A model generated the notes under the pieces. That model was given only the letters and a program-made list of their open reading frames with translations, had not been told where the DNA came from and did not search any database. From JAGOTP01 sp964359565 (lineage in GTDB: Bacteria; Patescibacteriota; Patescibacteriia; 2-12-FULL-60-25), in contig CAYHTN010000049.1 in NCBI GenBank assembly GCA_964359565.1, positions 1 to 9,259 of the forward strand: 9,259 bases of DNA. The letters run 5' to 3'. The translations under genes and the position numbers were made by a program. Below, piece by piece: positions 1 to 6,960 of this stretch (its first letter is position 1; the number at the start of each line of letters is the position of its first letter).

Positions 1-736
1 AAAACTCAAGGTTAAGAATTAAAGAAGTTCAAGATCAAGATTCAAGTGCCAACACGACCGAGGAACGGGCCCCAAGATCCGGACTCGAGCCGTCGGACGG
101 ACTCGAGCCCACCTCGACCTGGTGTCTGCCCGGAACCCAGTACGCACTAAGCACACGGGAGGCGGCATCCCTAGAGGAGAGGAGCCAGGTCCAGTCGTTG
201 TGTCCCCAATCGACGAGATGTTTTTGTGTTTGGTTTAGGTGAAAGCGTTCTTCAATGAAGAAGTCATGGAGGGTGAGGCCGGAGAGACCGAGGGCTTCGA
301 ACTCGGGAAGTAGGGCATTGGCTGTCTTGTTCTTGGACCCTGGGTGAAGGGGTTGATCTGGATTGGTGAGGAGGAGGTAAGGGGTGTCTTTACGGGAGGG
401 GTCTGTGGTTTCAATCTGGGTGGGGAAGCTCGACTTTACACCCTTTTTGTCTTCGTAGTCATTTAAAAATGCTTCGATTGGTTCGCCGTTCGAATCTTTC
501 TCCAATCCATCCACCAGTTTCTCTTTGAGAAGAGCAAGGTGAGCCTCGATCCCTCTTGGAACAAGGGTGATGCGTGTGAAGCCTTCTTTGGCTTTTTCTT
601 TGAGTATTTCAATCTGTTCTGGTGTAAGGGTAATTTCTTGGGGGATGGTGTCCAAGCCTTGTTTATCTTTAAGAATGGCCGTGAGGCCATGGGACTGGTA
701 GAACGTGACCCATTGGGTACGGAGTTCACGGAGATC
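1..736 (-). repeat. Direct repeat copy A: DGR target module (3' end of AAA+ gene)
   Basis: This segment matches 3514-4249 at a constant offset of 3513 with no insertions or deletions. Bases 151-736 are identical by eye over 586 bp, and bases 1-46 are also identical. All 16 differences fall between 47 and 148. One end of the match, at 736, coincides with a codon boundary in both host genes (residue 615 of the ATPase, residue 82 of the second target). The other end may run past base 1, outside the window. The repeat encodes the shared 233-residue C-terminal module, the stop codon and about 34 bp of conserved 3' sequence. Perfect identity outside the variable part points to recent duplication or ongoing gene conversion. 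Confidence 0.97.
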
Positions 737-2578
737 AATGGGGAATTCGCGGTTTTCCTTCAGCCTCTCACGTACTTCTTTTGGCAACTTGGATAAATCC
801 AACCCGTGTAATGCGACAAGAGCCTTACGGGCGTCTGCCTGGTCCGCTTCTAAAAACTCATCCGCTGAAGCCTCTGCGCGGATCTTGCGAAGACTAAACG
901 GATCGAGATCGGCGACCTGGGAGGGGGTGAGCACCTGTGCAACGGCGCCTGGGGTGTCGCTAAACTTCCAACCCCACGCTGTGAGTTTCGCCTCGTCCAC
1001 CCCTGGAATCCCTATCTCCTTAGAGTGTTGCCCGTTGAAAAATCCTTTCGTGACAAAAATCTGTAACAGCAACCGTCGATCTTTTTCCGGGTAGTCCTCG
1101 GTGCGTATGACGTGCAAAAGTTCATTTTCAAGAAATTCCCGAAATGACTGTCCGCGCGCCTCCGCCACTGTCCAACCGGAAATGATTTTCAAAACTCGCC
1201 CTTGATCGAACACGGCCTTCTCAAGCAAAGCGACTATTTTTTTGGCTCCAGCGCCTTCCGCATAAAACTGCGTTTGTTTACCCTCAAATGCCTGCTGGGT
1301 GAGCTCAACGGCTTCCAAAAGACACTTGAGCGTTTGGCTGGCGTCTTCTTGTGAGAGCCGCAGCTCACCCTTGCGATCGATAAGCTTGGCAAGAATCAAG
1401 TCGTAGACTTCTTCTTTAGGAAGGTAGTCAACCTTACGGGAGGCAAACACGCGCGCTTCTGCCGGATCAAGCTCAAAACGTTCTTTATGTTTGGCGCTTT
1501 TAATGTTGGCGGTGGCGCCAAACACAAAACCTTCTTGAATCTTATGCGCAAGCCCGGAATCCTCCTGGATCGTCACAGTGTCCCCCACCTGACGATTATA
1601 GAGTTCTTTCATGCCGAAACGGATCTTGGTTTCTAGAAGATTAAATTCGTCAAACACGCAAGGCATCCCCTCGTCAATCGATTGCACATAGACGCCGGGT
1701 TGAAACACTGTCTCTGTGGCTCCATCCTTTGCGGCTTTCAGTCCCATCTTGCCAAAAATTTCCGCAGGAGTGGTATTTTGCGTACAACGAACCAAACGAG
1801 AGAGTGGCCTATCATACAATTTTTTAGTGAGATGGGCGAACAATTCCGTTTTGCCTGTTCCGGTAGGGCCGGTGAGCAACACCGCCTCACTGCGAGCCCA
1901 GAGTGTTTGGATCTCTTGGGCCAGAGCGTAGCGCGAAGGGGTCATGGCGTAGCGGTCGGTTTGGAGCTGCTCTTGATAGGAGAGGAGTTCCGCGATACGC
2001 GCCATACGAGTCGTTTCTCCCGATTCTTTAAGCGCGCGAAGTCGGCGCTCCACTTCAGCGCGCACAATCGCGTTCCCTTCCAACATCTCCCGTTCAAGTT
2101 TTGTCGGTGCTTTACCTCGCAGAATTGCATACTCTTGAACCGAAAGTTCGTCCAAGATGGCCTGGAGGTCATCCAACTCATCAGACACCTGTTTGAACGT
2201 TTGACTCTTCTCTACTCGCTCATGCCGAACTTTCGCGACAGCCTCACGAACACCCGGAGCATCCAGTACGTTTTTTATCTCCGCGTCGATCTCCCCCAAG
2301 CGTTGTTTGGCTTCCGTGTCGACATCCAGACGCTTAGAAAGTCGCTCGACAGGTTTAGCTTTACTTGCATGTTCGCGTCTCGCCCGAAGCATCTCAAGCA
2401 CACTACTGGCCTTGCCCTCTCGTAGCGCGTTCACTTCTTCCTCCCCGATCGTTGAGGCGCTGCGCAACGATCTGCGCAGGTCACCGCGCTCTTTCAACAA
2501 CACAAAGAAACGCTTGGCGAGTGCGTCCGGACGTTGTAGCTGTTCCGGTAGCGTAAATCCTTCGGGTGAACGGGGCAT
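35..2578 (-). CDS. MoxR-like AAA+ ATPase with DGR-diversified C-terminal domain
   Basis: This is an 847-residue cytosolic protein with no signal peptide or membrane segment. Residues 1-200 are charged and helical, probably coiled coil. A AAA+ core of the MoxR/dynein-related type follows: Walker A GPTGTGKT at 237-244, Walker B with D310-E311 in VFDEFN, and sensor-1 N358 in GATAN. A helical linker leads to residues 615-847, which match the C-terminus of the gene at 3548-4492. Within the final 35 or so residues the two proteins differ at 11 positions, a DGR variable region. MoxR ATPases usually remodel or insert cofactors into partner proteins, often with a VWA protein; none is visible here. The role is inferred: the ATPase may act on or signal from whatever the variable domain binds. 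The ATG lies 3 bp after the toxin stop with only a distant GAGAGG, so translation is probably coupled. The variable C-terminus suggests a C-type-lectin-like fold, which needs structure prediction. Confidence 0.9.
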   Translation of the reverse strand: MPRSPEGFTLPEQLQRPDALAKRFFVLLKERGDLRRSLRSASTIGEEEVNALREGKASSVLEMLRARREHASKAKPVERLSKRLDVDTEAKQRLGEIDAEIKNVLDAPGVREAVAKVRHERVEKSQTFKQVSDELDDLQAILDELSVQEYAILRGKAPTKLEREMLEGNAIVRAEVERRLRALKESGETTRMARIAELLSYQEQLQTDRYAMTPSRYALAQEIQTLWARSEAVLLTGPTGTGKTELFAHLTKKLYDRPLSRLVRCTQNTTPAEIFGKMGLKAAKDGATETVFQPGVYVQSIDEGMPCVFDEFNLLETKIRFGMKELYNRQVGDTVTIQEDSGLAHKIQEGFVFGATANIKSAKHKERFELDPAEARVFASRKVDYLPKEEVYDLILAKLIDRKGELRLSQEDASQTLKCLLEAVELTQQAFEGKQTQFYAEGAGAKKIVALLEKAVFDQGRVLKIISGWTVAEARGQSFREFLENELLHVIRTEDYPEKDRRLLLQIFVTKGFFNGQHSKEIGIPGVDEAKLTAWGWKFSDTPGAVAQVLTPSQVADLDPFSLRKIRAEASADEFLEADQADARKALVALHGLDLSKLPKEVRERLKENREFPIDLRELRTQWVTFYQSHGLTAILKDKQGLDTIPQEITLTPEQIEILKEKAKEGFTRITLVPRGIEAHLALLKEKLVDGLEKDSNGEPIEAFLNDYEDKKGVKSSFPTQIETTDPSRKDTPYLLLTNPDQPLHPGSKNKTANALLPEFEALGLSGLTLHDFFIEERFHLNQTQKHLVDWGHNDWTWLLSSRDAASRVLSAYWVPGRHQVEVGSSPSDGSSPDLGARSSVVLALES
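47..148 (-). other. DGR variable region 1 (VR1) with putative IMH
   Basis: Compared with 3560-3661, this stretch differs at 47, 79, 84, 91, 93, 108, 114, 120, 121, 125, 126, 135, 136, 141, 142 and 148. On the coding (minus) strand the pairs are A/C, G/T, G/A, G/A, A/G, G/T, A/G, A/G, C/T, A/C, G/A, T/G, G/C, A/G, T/A and A/T. All can be explained by A in a template, and five pairs lack A in both copies. Codon changes are S/C, Y/S, V/R, R/N, Q/W, E/G, G/V, D/G, G/S, S/N and D/Y, plus one silent Ala. The conserved bases 48-78 include the G/C run CGGGCCCC (66-73, plus strand) and are the likely initiation-of-mutagenic-homing site. The template and reverse transcriptase are not in the window. Confidence 0.82.
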
Positions 2579-2581
2579 ATT

Positions 2582-3259
2582 TCAAAACAGCCTCTCATTT
2601 ACGATATTAGTAATCTCTTTTCGGAAGAATGCTTTGATGATCGTCCAAGTCGTTTTTAAATACAAGGTGGGCATAGGATCCGATTCGGCATCCTTGAAAT
2701 ACACGAGACTCTTCAAAAAATGCTGGATGTTTTTTTCTTGCCCTGGAAATTGGACTGGCGCACGTCTTAACACAGATCCGAGCGGTTCAATATTACGACA
2801 GTACCAATAAAGATCGACGAAATCGCGTTTCCTGCCCCGCTGGCTGACGGTGATAATCTTCATGACGGCTATATCCTCTTTGGAGAGCACACGAACAAAA
2901 CCAAAAGAGAGACGTTTCGGACTCGGGATAAAAAAAGGATAGGAAATGAAACTCGCCTTTGCCTGGGCAAGTTCACCAAATAACGTCCCTTCCTCACGCA
3001 TCTTCGTTTCCCATTTTTTTGTAGCTAAAAGAGGACGTTCGATTGTGTCTATTTTGAACAAAGGACTAGGCGTAAAAAAATCCAGATCAACCGAACGTCG
3101 ATGACCTGCTTGCAAAGCCAACGCTGTACCTCCTGCCAGATACCAATCGTCTGTCATGAAGGTCGACGCCGAAAAAAAACGCAGAGCTCCCTGCGTTTGT
3201 CGCGGGAGACAATCGATATTCGGATTCTCGAGCTCTTCTACTTGAAGACGAGCGACCAT
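2582..3259 (-). CDS. AbiEii/AbiGii-family nucleotidyltransferase toxin
   Basis: This 225-residue protein carries the hallmark of the DUF1814/AbiEii nucleotidyltransferases: YLAGGTALAL at about 40-49, then GHRRSVDLDFF with metal-binding D58 and D60. Further on are K134 (in AVMKI) and RDFVDLYWY with D146 and D149, matching the later family motifs. Family members transfer nucleotides and block growth; in AbiE systems the enzyme is the toxin of a phage-defence pair. The start ATG overlaps the upstream antitoxin by 22 bp, and there is no clear ribosome-binding site, so translation is probably coupled. The AAA+ gene starts 3 bp after the stop. The molecular target cannot be read from the sequence. 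The length and motifs are complete, so the gene looks intact. Confidence 0.88.
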   Translation of the reverse strand: MVARLQVEELENPNIDCLPRQTQGALRFFSASTFMTDDWYLAGGTALALQAGHRRSVDLDFFTPSPLFKIDTIERPLLATKKWETKMREEGTLFGELAQAKASFISYPFFIPSPKRLSFGFVRVLSKEDIAVMKIITVSQRGRKRDFVDLYWYCRNIEPLGSVLRRAPVQFPGQEKNIQHFLKSLVYFKDAESDPMPTLYLKTTWTIIKAFFRKEITNIVNERLF

Positions 3260-3498
3260 AAGGCTTTTGATTTATTGTGCAGCACACCACGGGAAGCCGC
3301 CGTCACAGATCTGATCTGGCGTTGGGAATAACGTCGCATGAGCCATCGCAATTCGCGCTCATTCCCCACATCAAGTATGCGTTCGATAACATACTTTGCA
3401 TGCTTTTTTTGGTCTATGGTTTTTGGATCCACATCCCAAAACAACGCCGCGCGGCGAGGCATCGGTAATACCCTGTGTTGTTTTTTTGGCTTGGGCAT
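3238..3498 (-). CDS. DUF6922-like antitoxin
   Basis: This 86-residue basic protein resembles the DUF6922-type partners often found just upstream of AbiEii-like nucleotidyltransferases: an N-terminal ALFWDVDP segment (18-25), a helix around HAKYVIERILDVG, then ELRWLMRRYSQRQIRSV. In such pairs the small protein is presumed to be the antitoxin, neutralising the enzyme and possibly binding DNA; that role is inferred from position. I chose ATG 3498 (MPKPKKQ). A TTG at 3522 is in frame but lies inside the repeat end, and neither has a good Shine-Dalgarno. The gene overlaps the toxin by 22 bp. It sits 49 bp downstream of the second DGR target. Confidence 0.75.
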   Translation of the reverse strand: MPKPKKQHRVLPMPRRAALFWDVDPKTIDQKKHAKYVIERILDVGNERELRWLMRRYSQRQIRSVTAASRGVLHNKSKALWSLVFK

Positions 3499-3513
3499 AA
3501 TGAGGGGGGCGGA

Positions 3514-4249
3514 AAAACTCAAGGTTAAGAATTAAAGAAGTTCAAGATCAAGATTCAAGGGCCAACACGACCGAGGAACGGGCCCCAAGATACGGATTCG
3601 AGCTGCCGGACGGACTCGAGACCACCCCGACCCAGTGGTTGCCCGGACGCCAGCTCGCACAAAGCACACGGGAGGCGGCATCCCTAGAGGAGAGGAGCCA
3701 GGTCCAGTCGTTGTGTCCCCAATCGACGAGATGTTTTTGTGTTTGGTTTAGGTGAAAGCGTTCTTCAATGAAGAAGTCATGGAGGGTGAGGCCGGAGAGA
3801 CCGAGGGCTTCGAACTCGGGAAGTAGGGCATTGGCTGTCTTGTTCTTGGACCCTGGGTGAAGGGGTTGATCTGGATTGGTGAGGAGGAGGTAAGGGGTGT
3901 CTTTACGGGAGGGGTCTGTGGTTTCAATCTGGGTGGGGAAGCTCGACTTTACACCCTTTTTGTCTTCGTAGTCATTTAAAAATGCTTCGATTGGTTCGCC
4001 GTTCGAATCTTTCTCCAATCCATCCACCAGTTTCTCTTTGAGAAGAGCAAGGTGAGCCTCGATCCCTCTTGGAACAAGGGTGATGCGTGTGAAGCCTTCT
4101 TTGGCTTTTTCTTTGAGTATTTCAATCTGTTCTGGTGTAAGGGTAATTTCTTGGGGGATGGTGTCCAAGCCTTGTTTATCTTTAAGAATGGCCGTGAGGC
4201 CATGGGACTGGTAGAACGTGACCCATTGGGTACGGAGTTCACGGAGATC
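3514..4249 (-). repeat. Direct repeat copy B: DGR target module
   Basis: This is the second copy of the module at 1-736 (offset 3513). Bases 3664-4249 are identical to 151-736. The divergence is confined to 3560-3661. The low-coordinate end lies 15 bp upstream of the antitoxin ATG, where copy A runs off the window, so the true repeat edge on that side cannot be fixed. The two copies bracket the toxin-antitoxin pair in direct orientation, so homologous recombination could excise the 3.5 kb between them. Confidence 0.97.
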
Positions 4250-4492
4250 GAAACGTAGTTCTTGGCCTTCAGGGGTAGAGGTGAGGATGACCTGGGAAGG
4301 AGGACGCTCCTTATCTTTGATTGCCACCTCAAGACTGGAAACGGCAAGGACAAACCTTTTTTGTTCATCAAGCGTTGCCTCGCCTGCCTCGACTCTGGGT
4401 CGAAGGTTGTTAATCGTATCCGCGTGCCCCAAAAGCGCCTGCGTTTGGGCGGGTGTCCAGGGAAGTTCGCCTGATGGACGACGTGGGGACAT
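3548..4492 (-). CDS. Second DGR target protein, unknown N-terminal domain
   Basis: This encodes a 314-residue protein. Residues 82-314 are the module shared with the AAA+ protein, identical except at 11 positions near the C-terminus. Residues 1-81 are unrelated to the ATPase: a proline-rich start (SPRRPSGELPWTP) followed by a helical stretch (about 15-60) with many charged residues. I do not recognise it. No signal peptide is seen, so it is probably cytosolic. An upstream in-frame start at 4582 would extend it by 30 residues, but that segment would overlap the terminator at 4571-4600 and lie upstream of the promoter at 4509-4537; ATG 4492 fits a transcript starting near 4502. It may provide a second binding specificity or be a partner or competitor of the ATPase's variable domain (inference). 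Confidence 0.85.
   Translation of the reverse strand: MSPRRPSGELPWTPAQTQALLGHADTINNLRPRVEAGEATLDEQKRFVLAVSSLEVAIKDKERPPSQVILTSTPEGQELRFDLRELRTQWVTFYQSHGLTAILKDKQGLDTIPQEITLTPEQIEILKEKAKEGFTRITLVPRGIEAHLALLKEKLVDGLEKDSNGEPIEAFLNDYEDKKGVKSSFPTQIETTDPSRKDTPYLLLTNPDQPLHPGSKNKTANALLPEFEALGLSGLTLHDFFIEERFHLNQTQKHLVDWGHNDWTWLLSSRDAASRVLCASWRPGNHWVGVVSSPSGSSNPYLGARSSVVLALES
3560..3661 (-). other. DGR variable region 2 (VR2)
   Basis: This is the counterpart of VR1 in the second target gene. Coding codons at the variable sites read TGT, AGC, CGT, AAC, TGG, GGG, GTC, GGC, AGC, AAT and TAT, against AGT, TAC, GTT, AGA, CAG, GAG, GGC, GAC, GGC, AGT and GAT in VR1. No stop codon arises in either copy. The bases between the variable sites, including neighbouring Pro, Trp and Gly codons, are unchanged, as expected for an adenine-templated scaffold. 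Confidence 0.82.
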
Positions 4493-4508
4493 AGTTAATC
4501 TTAATCGT

Positions 4509-4537
4509 AAGATAAACGATTTGGAGTCTTTTGTAAA
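4509..4537 (-). promoter_or_regulatory. Sigma-70-like promoter for the DGR target/TA operon
   Basis: On the minus strand there is TTTACA (4532-4537), a 17-bp spacer and TATCTT (4509-4514). This matches the consensus at 5/6 and 4/6 positions with ideal spacing. Transcription would start near 4502, about 10 bases before ATG 4492, giving a very short leader. It lies just downstream of the preceding gene's terminator, as expected for an operon's own promoter. Confidence 0.5.
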
Positions 4538-4570
4538 ACAACAAATGCCCACGGACAGCATCTGCCACAG

Positions 4571-4600
4571 AAAAAAATCCACGAGAGTCGTCTCGAGGAT
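4571..4600 (-). terminator. Intrinsic terminator of the M23 protein gene
   Basis: On the minus strand a hairpin with arms ATCCTCGAGA and TCTCGTGGAT (one T-T mismatch) closes a CGAC loop and runs into seven T (4571-4577). It begins 6 bp after the stop codon of the M23 gene, so its assignment is clear. Confidence 0.85.
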
Positions 4601-4606
4601 TGTGCG

Positions 4607-6610
4607 TCAGAGTTGTACGTTGCTAGTGAACCCGTTGCCGTTGGGAATGAGACCGACAATCGGACTCCAGGAAACCGAGAGGAGCCAGTCCTCCCAAGTA
4701 TTCCCATTGTCCTGAAGATCGCACAGAGTCGATCCCTGGGAACAAAACGGTGCGTTCTGCCACCAGTACCAGTTGCTCATCCACGGAGTTGGAGGCGCGC
4801 CGTCCGAGCCGAGTGACGCGATGAGCGTGAGTTCGCTCATGCATGGGTTGGCGAATCCCTGAAAGTCGATCGCGTAGTAATCGTTGACATCCAAGTCTGG
4901 AATGATGTAGTCCACAGCGCCAAGTGAACCGTCGAAGCATCCAAGCACGTTTGCCCAGACATAGCTAGGCTCGCTCACACTGGCCCCAGCGATCCACTCA
5001 CTGTCAGACAGGAGGAGTGTTTCATCTACGCCGTCCAGATCGAGGTCGGCAATACACGCACCCTCTCCAGCACACGGATCAGCAGGTGTCGTGGGCGGAG
5101 TCGGTTCCTCCTCCGGAGTCGGCTCTTCCGTGTCAGTTTCGGTCGTGTCATCGTCCGTTGGAGAATCGTCATCATCCGCATCATCATCCGAAACATCATC
5201 ATCGTCCATTGGACCATCGTCGTGATTGCCGAAAACATCGTTGCCTTGATGATGACCGAGGTTCAGAGTCTCGCCGCAGCTCGTTGCAACCTCCATGTCG
5301 ATACACCATTCCCCGAAGAGACAGCTCCCTTGCGAGAACAGAATCGACGCGATTGCTCCATCCGGAATCCAGACGATCTCTCTTCGTCCGTAGCCCAGGA
5401 AGAGATAGGTGTTCCAGTCGACGACCGGAACGGCCACGCCACTGGAAACGATGTAGATGTCCGAGTTCGACTGCTCGCGCAGAATCGTACCGTTGCGGAA
5501 CTTCGCGTTCTCCTCCTGTGGAATCCAATCCGTGAGACGCGAATCGCCAGATGCAACCTGTGGCGGAAGGTTGGTGGAACTGTACTGGAGCCCCCATGTT
5601 GCGAGCACCTGATCCCACGCCATGTCCAATACTGGCCGGCGAATGCGTGGACCCAAATCTTCACTCCCAAGGAGGAGCCAGATCTGCCCTTGCGAATCGC
5701 GCACCGCGTCCACAGCCCACGCCTCATCGATGTCAAAACCCTCACCGTAACAGCCCATCTCGTAGCTTGAGATCGTCGCGACGTTACGGAAGTCATATCC
5801 GGAATTCCAGAAGACATCCTGTGTTGTGATCCACCGCCGATCGTTCTGATCGAGCAAGAAAACGCGCGGGTCATTTCCGGTCTTGACGAGGCTATCGTTG
5901 GGATGCCAAGCTGGAACCTGCAAAGAGGCGGCGTAGCCGTGTCCGTCCTGCGGATCGCCTTCAGCGGCAATGCCACAGACGAAATCGCTGTCGTTGATGA
6001 CCGAAAATGCGGAGCCGGTTTCCACATCGTATGTGAAGTACGCGGTCGGGATCGACTCACCAAGCGACGGCTTGAGACTTGCATCGCCTCGCATGAGGCC
6101 GATGTGGACGTGATCTCCAGTGCAGACGCCGGTGCAACCCTCGTAGCCGATCAGTTGTCCTGCCACGACCTGCTCACCATCGTGAACGAAAACCGAGTCG
6201 AGATGACCAAGTACGACGTACGTGCCGTCACCGCGATCGATTGTGATTGCGATGCCGAACCCGCCAGAATCCGTCTCCGAGAACAGATGGATCGTTCCGG
6301 AAGCAGGTGCGTAGAGTTCTTCGTCCACAGTGTTGGACGTGTCCAGATCGATGCCGTACATGGTCGAACGACCGGAGTGACTTGTGGTACCAAACGGCCC
6401 CTGCGTGCAGACTCGAAACTCACCAGCTCGACATGGCAGAAAAATGTAATCGCCTCCGCCGCCCTGATCGGACGGGACGAGCGGATCCAGGACATCGTCT
6501 GCGGGCACGACTACGTGAAGTCCGTACTCACAGCCGATCTGCGGCAGGATCAGAGAGGACGCAGCGATCCAAGTCAGGATCGTGGACGAACGACGGAACG
6601 TGCGGAACAT
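4607..6610 (-). CDS. Exported M23 (LytM-type) metallopeptidase-domain protein, probable lipoprotein
   Basis: This 667-residue protein starts with an export signal: basic MFRTFRR, a hydrophobic stretch 8-24, then C27. The PQIGC context is an imperfect lipobox. The M23 domain spans about 70-190, with likely zinc and catalytic residues H78, D88 (YGIDLD), H136 (GHLD), and H167/H169 (GDHVHIG). It is therefore probably active on peptidoglycan, or else a binding variant. Residues 220-440 appear to contain two beta-rich repeats, each with an F/YxxG-Y pattern (near NSGYDF and FLGYGR). Residues 457-510 form an acidic D/E/T/P-rich linker, and residues 511-667 are a Cys-containing C-terminal domain I do not recognise. 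The first in-frame start would be 6856, but ATG 6610 has GAGGTG 5 bp upstream and gives the signal peptide. It is a single-gene transcript ending at the 4571-4600 terminator. Confidence 0.88.
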   Translation of the reverse strand: MFRTFRRSSTILTWIAASSLILPQIGCEYGLHVVVPADDVLDPLVPSDQGGGGDYIFLPCRAGEFRVCTQGPFGTTSHSGRSTMYGIDLDTSNTVDEELYAPASGTIHLFSETDSGGFGIAITIDRGDGTYVVLGHLDSVFVHDGEQVVAGQLIGYEGCTGVCTGDHVHIGLMRGDASLKPSLGESIPTAYFTYDVETGSAFSVINDSDFVCGIAAEGDPQDGHGYAASLQVPAWHPNDSLVKTGNDPRVFLLDQNDRRWITTQDVFWNSGYDFRNVATISSYEMGCYGEGFDIDEAWAVDAVRDSQGQIWLLLGSEDLGPRIRRPVLDMAWDQVLATWGLQYSSTNLPPQVASGDSRLTDWIPQEENAKFRNGTILREQSNSDIYIVSSGVAVPVVDWNTYLFLGYGRREIVWIPDGAIASILFSQGSCLFGEWCIDMEVATSCGETLNLGHHQGNDVFGNHDDGPMDDDDVSDDDADDDDSPTDDDTTETDTEEPTPEEEPTPPTTPADPCAGEGACIADLDLDGVDETLLLSDSEWIAGASVSEPSYVWANVLGCFDGSLGAVDYIIPDLDVNDYYAIDFQGFANPCMSELTLIASLGSDGAPPTPWMSNWYWWQNAPFCSQGSTLCDLQDNGNTWEDWLLSVSWSPIVGLIPNGNGFTSNVQL

Positions 6611-6615
6611 GGCAA

Positions 6616-6621
6616 CACCTC
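6616..6621 (-). promoter_or_regulatory. Ribosome binding site of the M23 gene
   Basis: GAGGTG lies 5 bp upstream of ATG 6610 on the minus strand. It decides the start: the longer reading frame to 6856 has a cysteine/arginine-rich, unprotein-like N-terminus and would bury the signal peptide. Confidence 0.75.
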
Positions 6622-6719
6622 GTGGATTGTGAACGACCAAACGAAACGGGATAACCACCATGGTCAACCGTCTCGTTGGGCGCACGAGGCCTTCCTGCGC
6701 CCGCCGAGATCTTTGACCA

Positions 6720-6845
6720 TTATTGTTCTGACCACTCGACAAGTTTTGGCCACAACATGTTTCGGAACGACACTGCCGCCTCCCACACGCGAGCAGTGTC
6801 GTCCCTAATCGCTTCCAATATCTCTTTTTGCTCTGATTCCAGCAT
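6720..6845 (-). CDS. Possible small protein, 41 residues (uncertain)
   Basis: ATG 6845 to TAA 6720 gives an acidic, amphipathic, helix-like peptide: residues 1-20 are rich in E, K, D and I, and the C-terminal half has three Trp. The composition looks protein-like. There is no good Shine-Dalgarno just upstream (GAAGGA is 24 bp away), and I recognise no family. An overlapping frame (stop at 6805) also reads protein-like upstream of 6870, so this may be a frameshifted remnant rather than a live gene. Confidence 0.3.
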   Translation of the reverse strand: MLESEQKEILEAIRDDTARVWEAAVSFRNMLWPKLVEWSEQ

Positions 6846-6960
6846 CTCCGAACCACCCAAGCCGTCGACTATATTCCTTCAGGAGCCTGTTTGCTCGAGA
6901 GGAGCCAGGATCAAAACTTTGAAAGAGAGATTTGGGAGCGCGATCTAGTCTTATTCCACC

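Noticed and set aside
1..46. Possible hairpin or terminator in the conserved 3' tail of the target genes
   Set aside because: It holds short direct repeats (TTCAAG twice) but no convincing inverted repeat followed by a T run.
1682..2425. Long plus-strand open frame opposite the AAA+ gene (247 codons)
   Set aside because: It is antisense to a gene with intact Walker motifs and encodes a Cys/His/Arg-rich product with no recognisable domain; an artefact of codon bias.
4493..4582. N-terminal extension of the second DGR target to 4582
   Set aside because: It would overlap the upstream terminator and the promoter at 4509-4537; the extension is Cys/Phe-rich and unlike the rest of the protein.
5150..5242. 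Tandem cat/tcg-rich stretch that could be read as a DNA repeat array
   Set aside because: It is the codon-level result of Asp-rich low complexity in the M23 protein linker; no fixed repeat unit or spacers, so not CRISPR or a minisatellite.
5903..6808. Long plus-strand open frame opposite the M23 gene (301 codons)
   Set aside because: The minus-strand frame has a signal peptide, M23 motifs and a terminator; the plus-strand product has no domain and an atypical composition.
6902..6915. A 14-base match to the conserved 5' start of 16S rRNA (TTTGATCCTGGCTC on the minus strand)
   Set aside because: The bases that follow do not continue as 16S rRNA, so this is a chance match.
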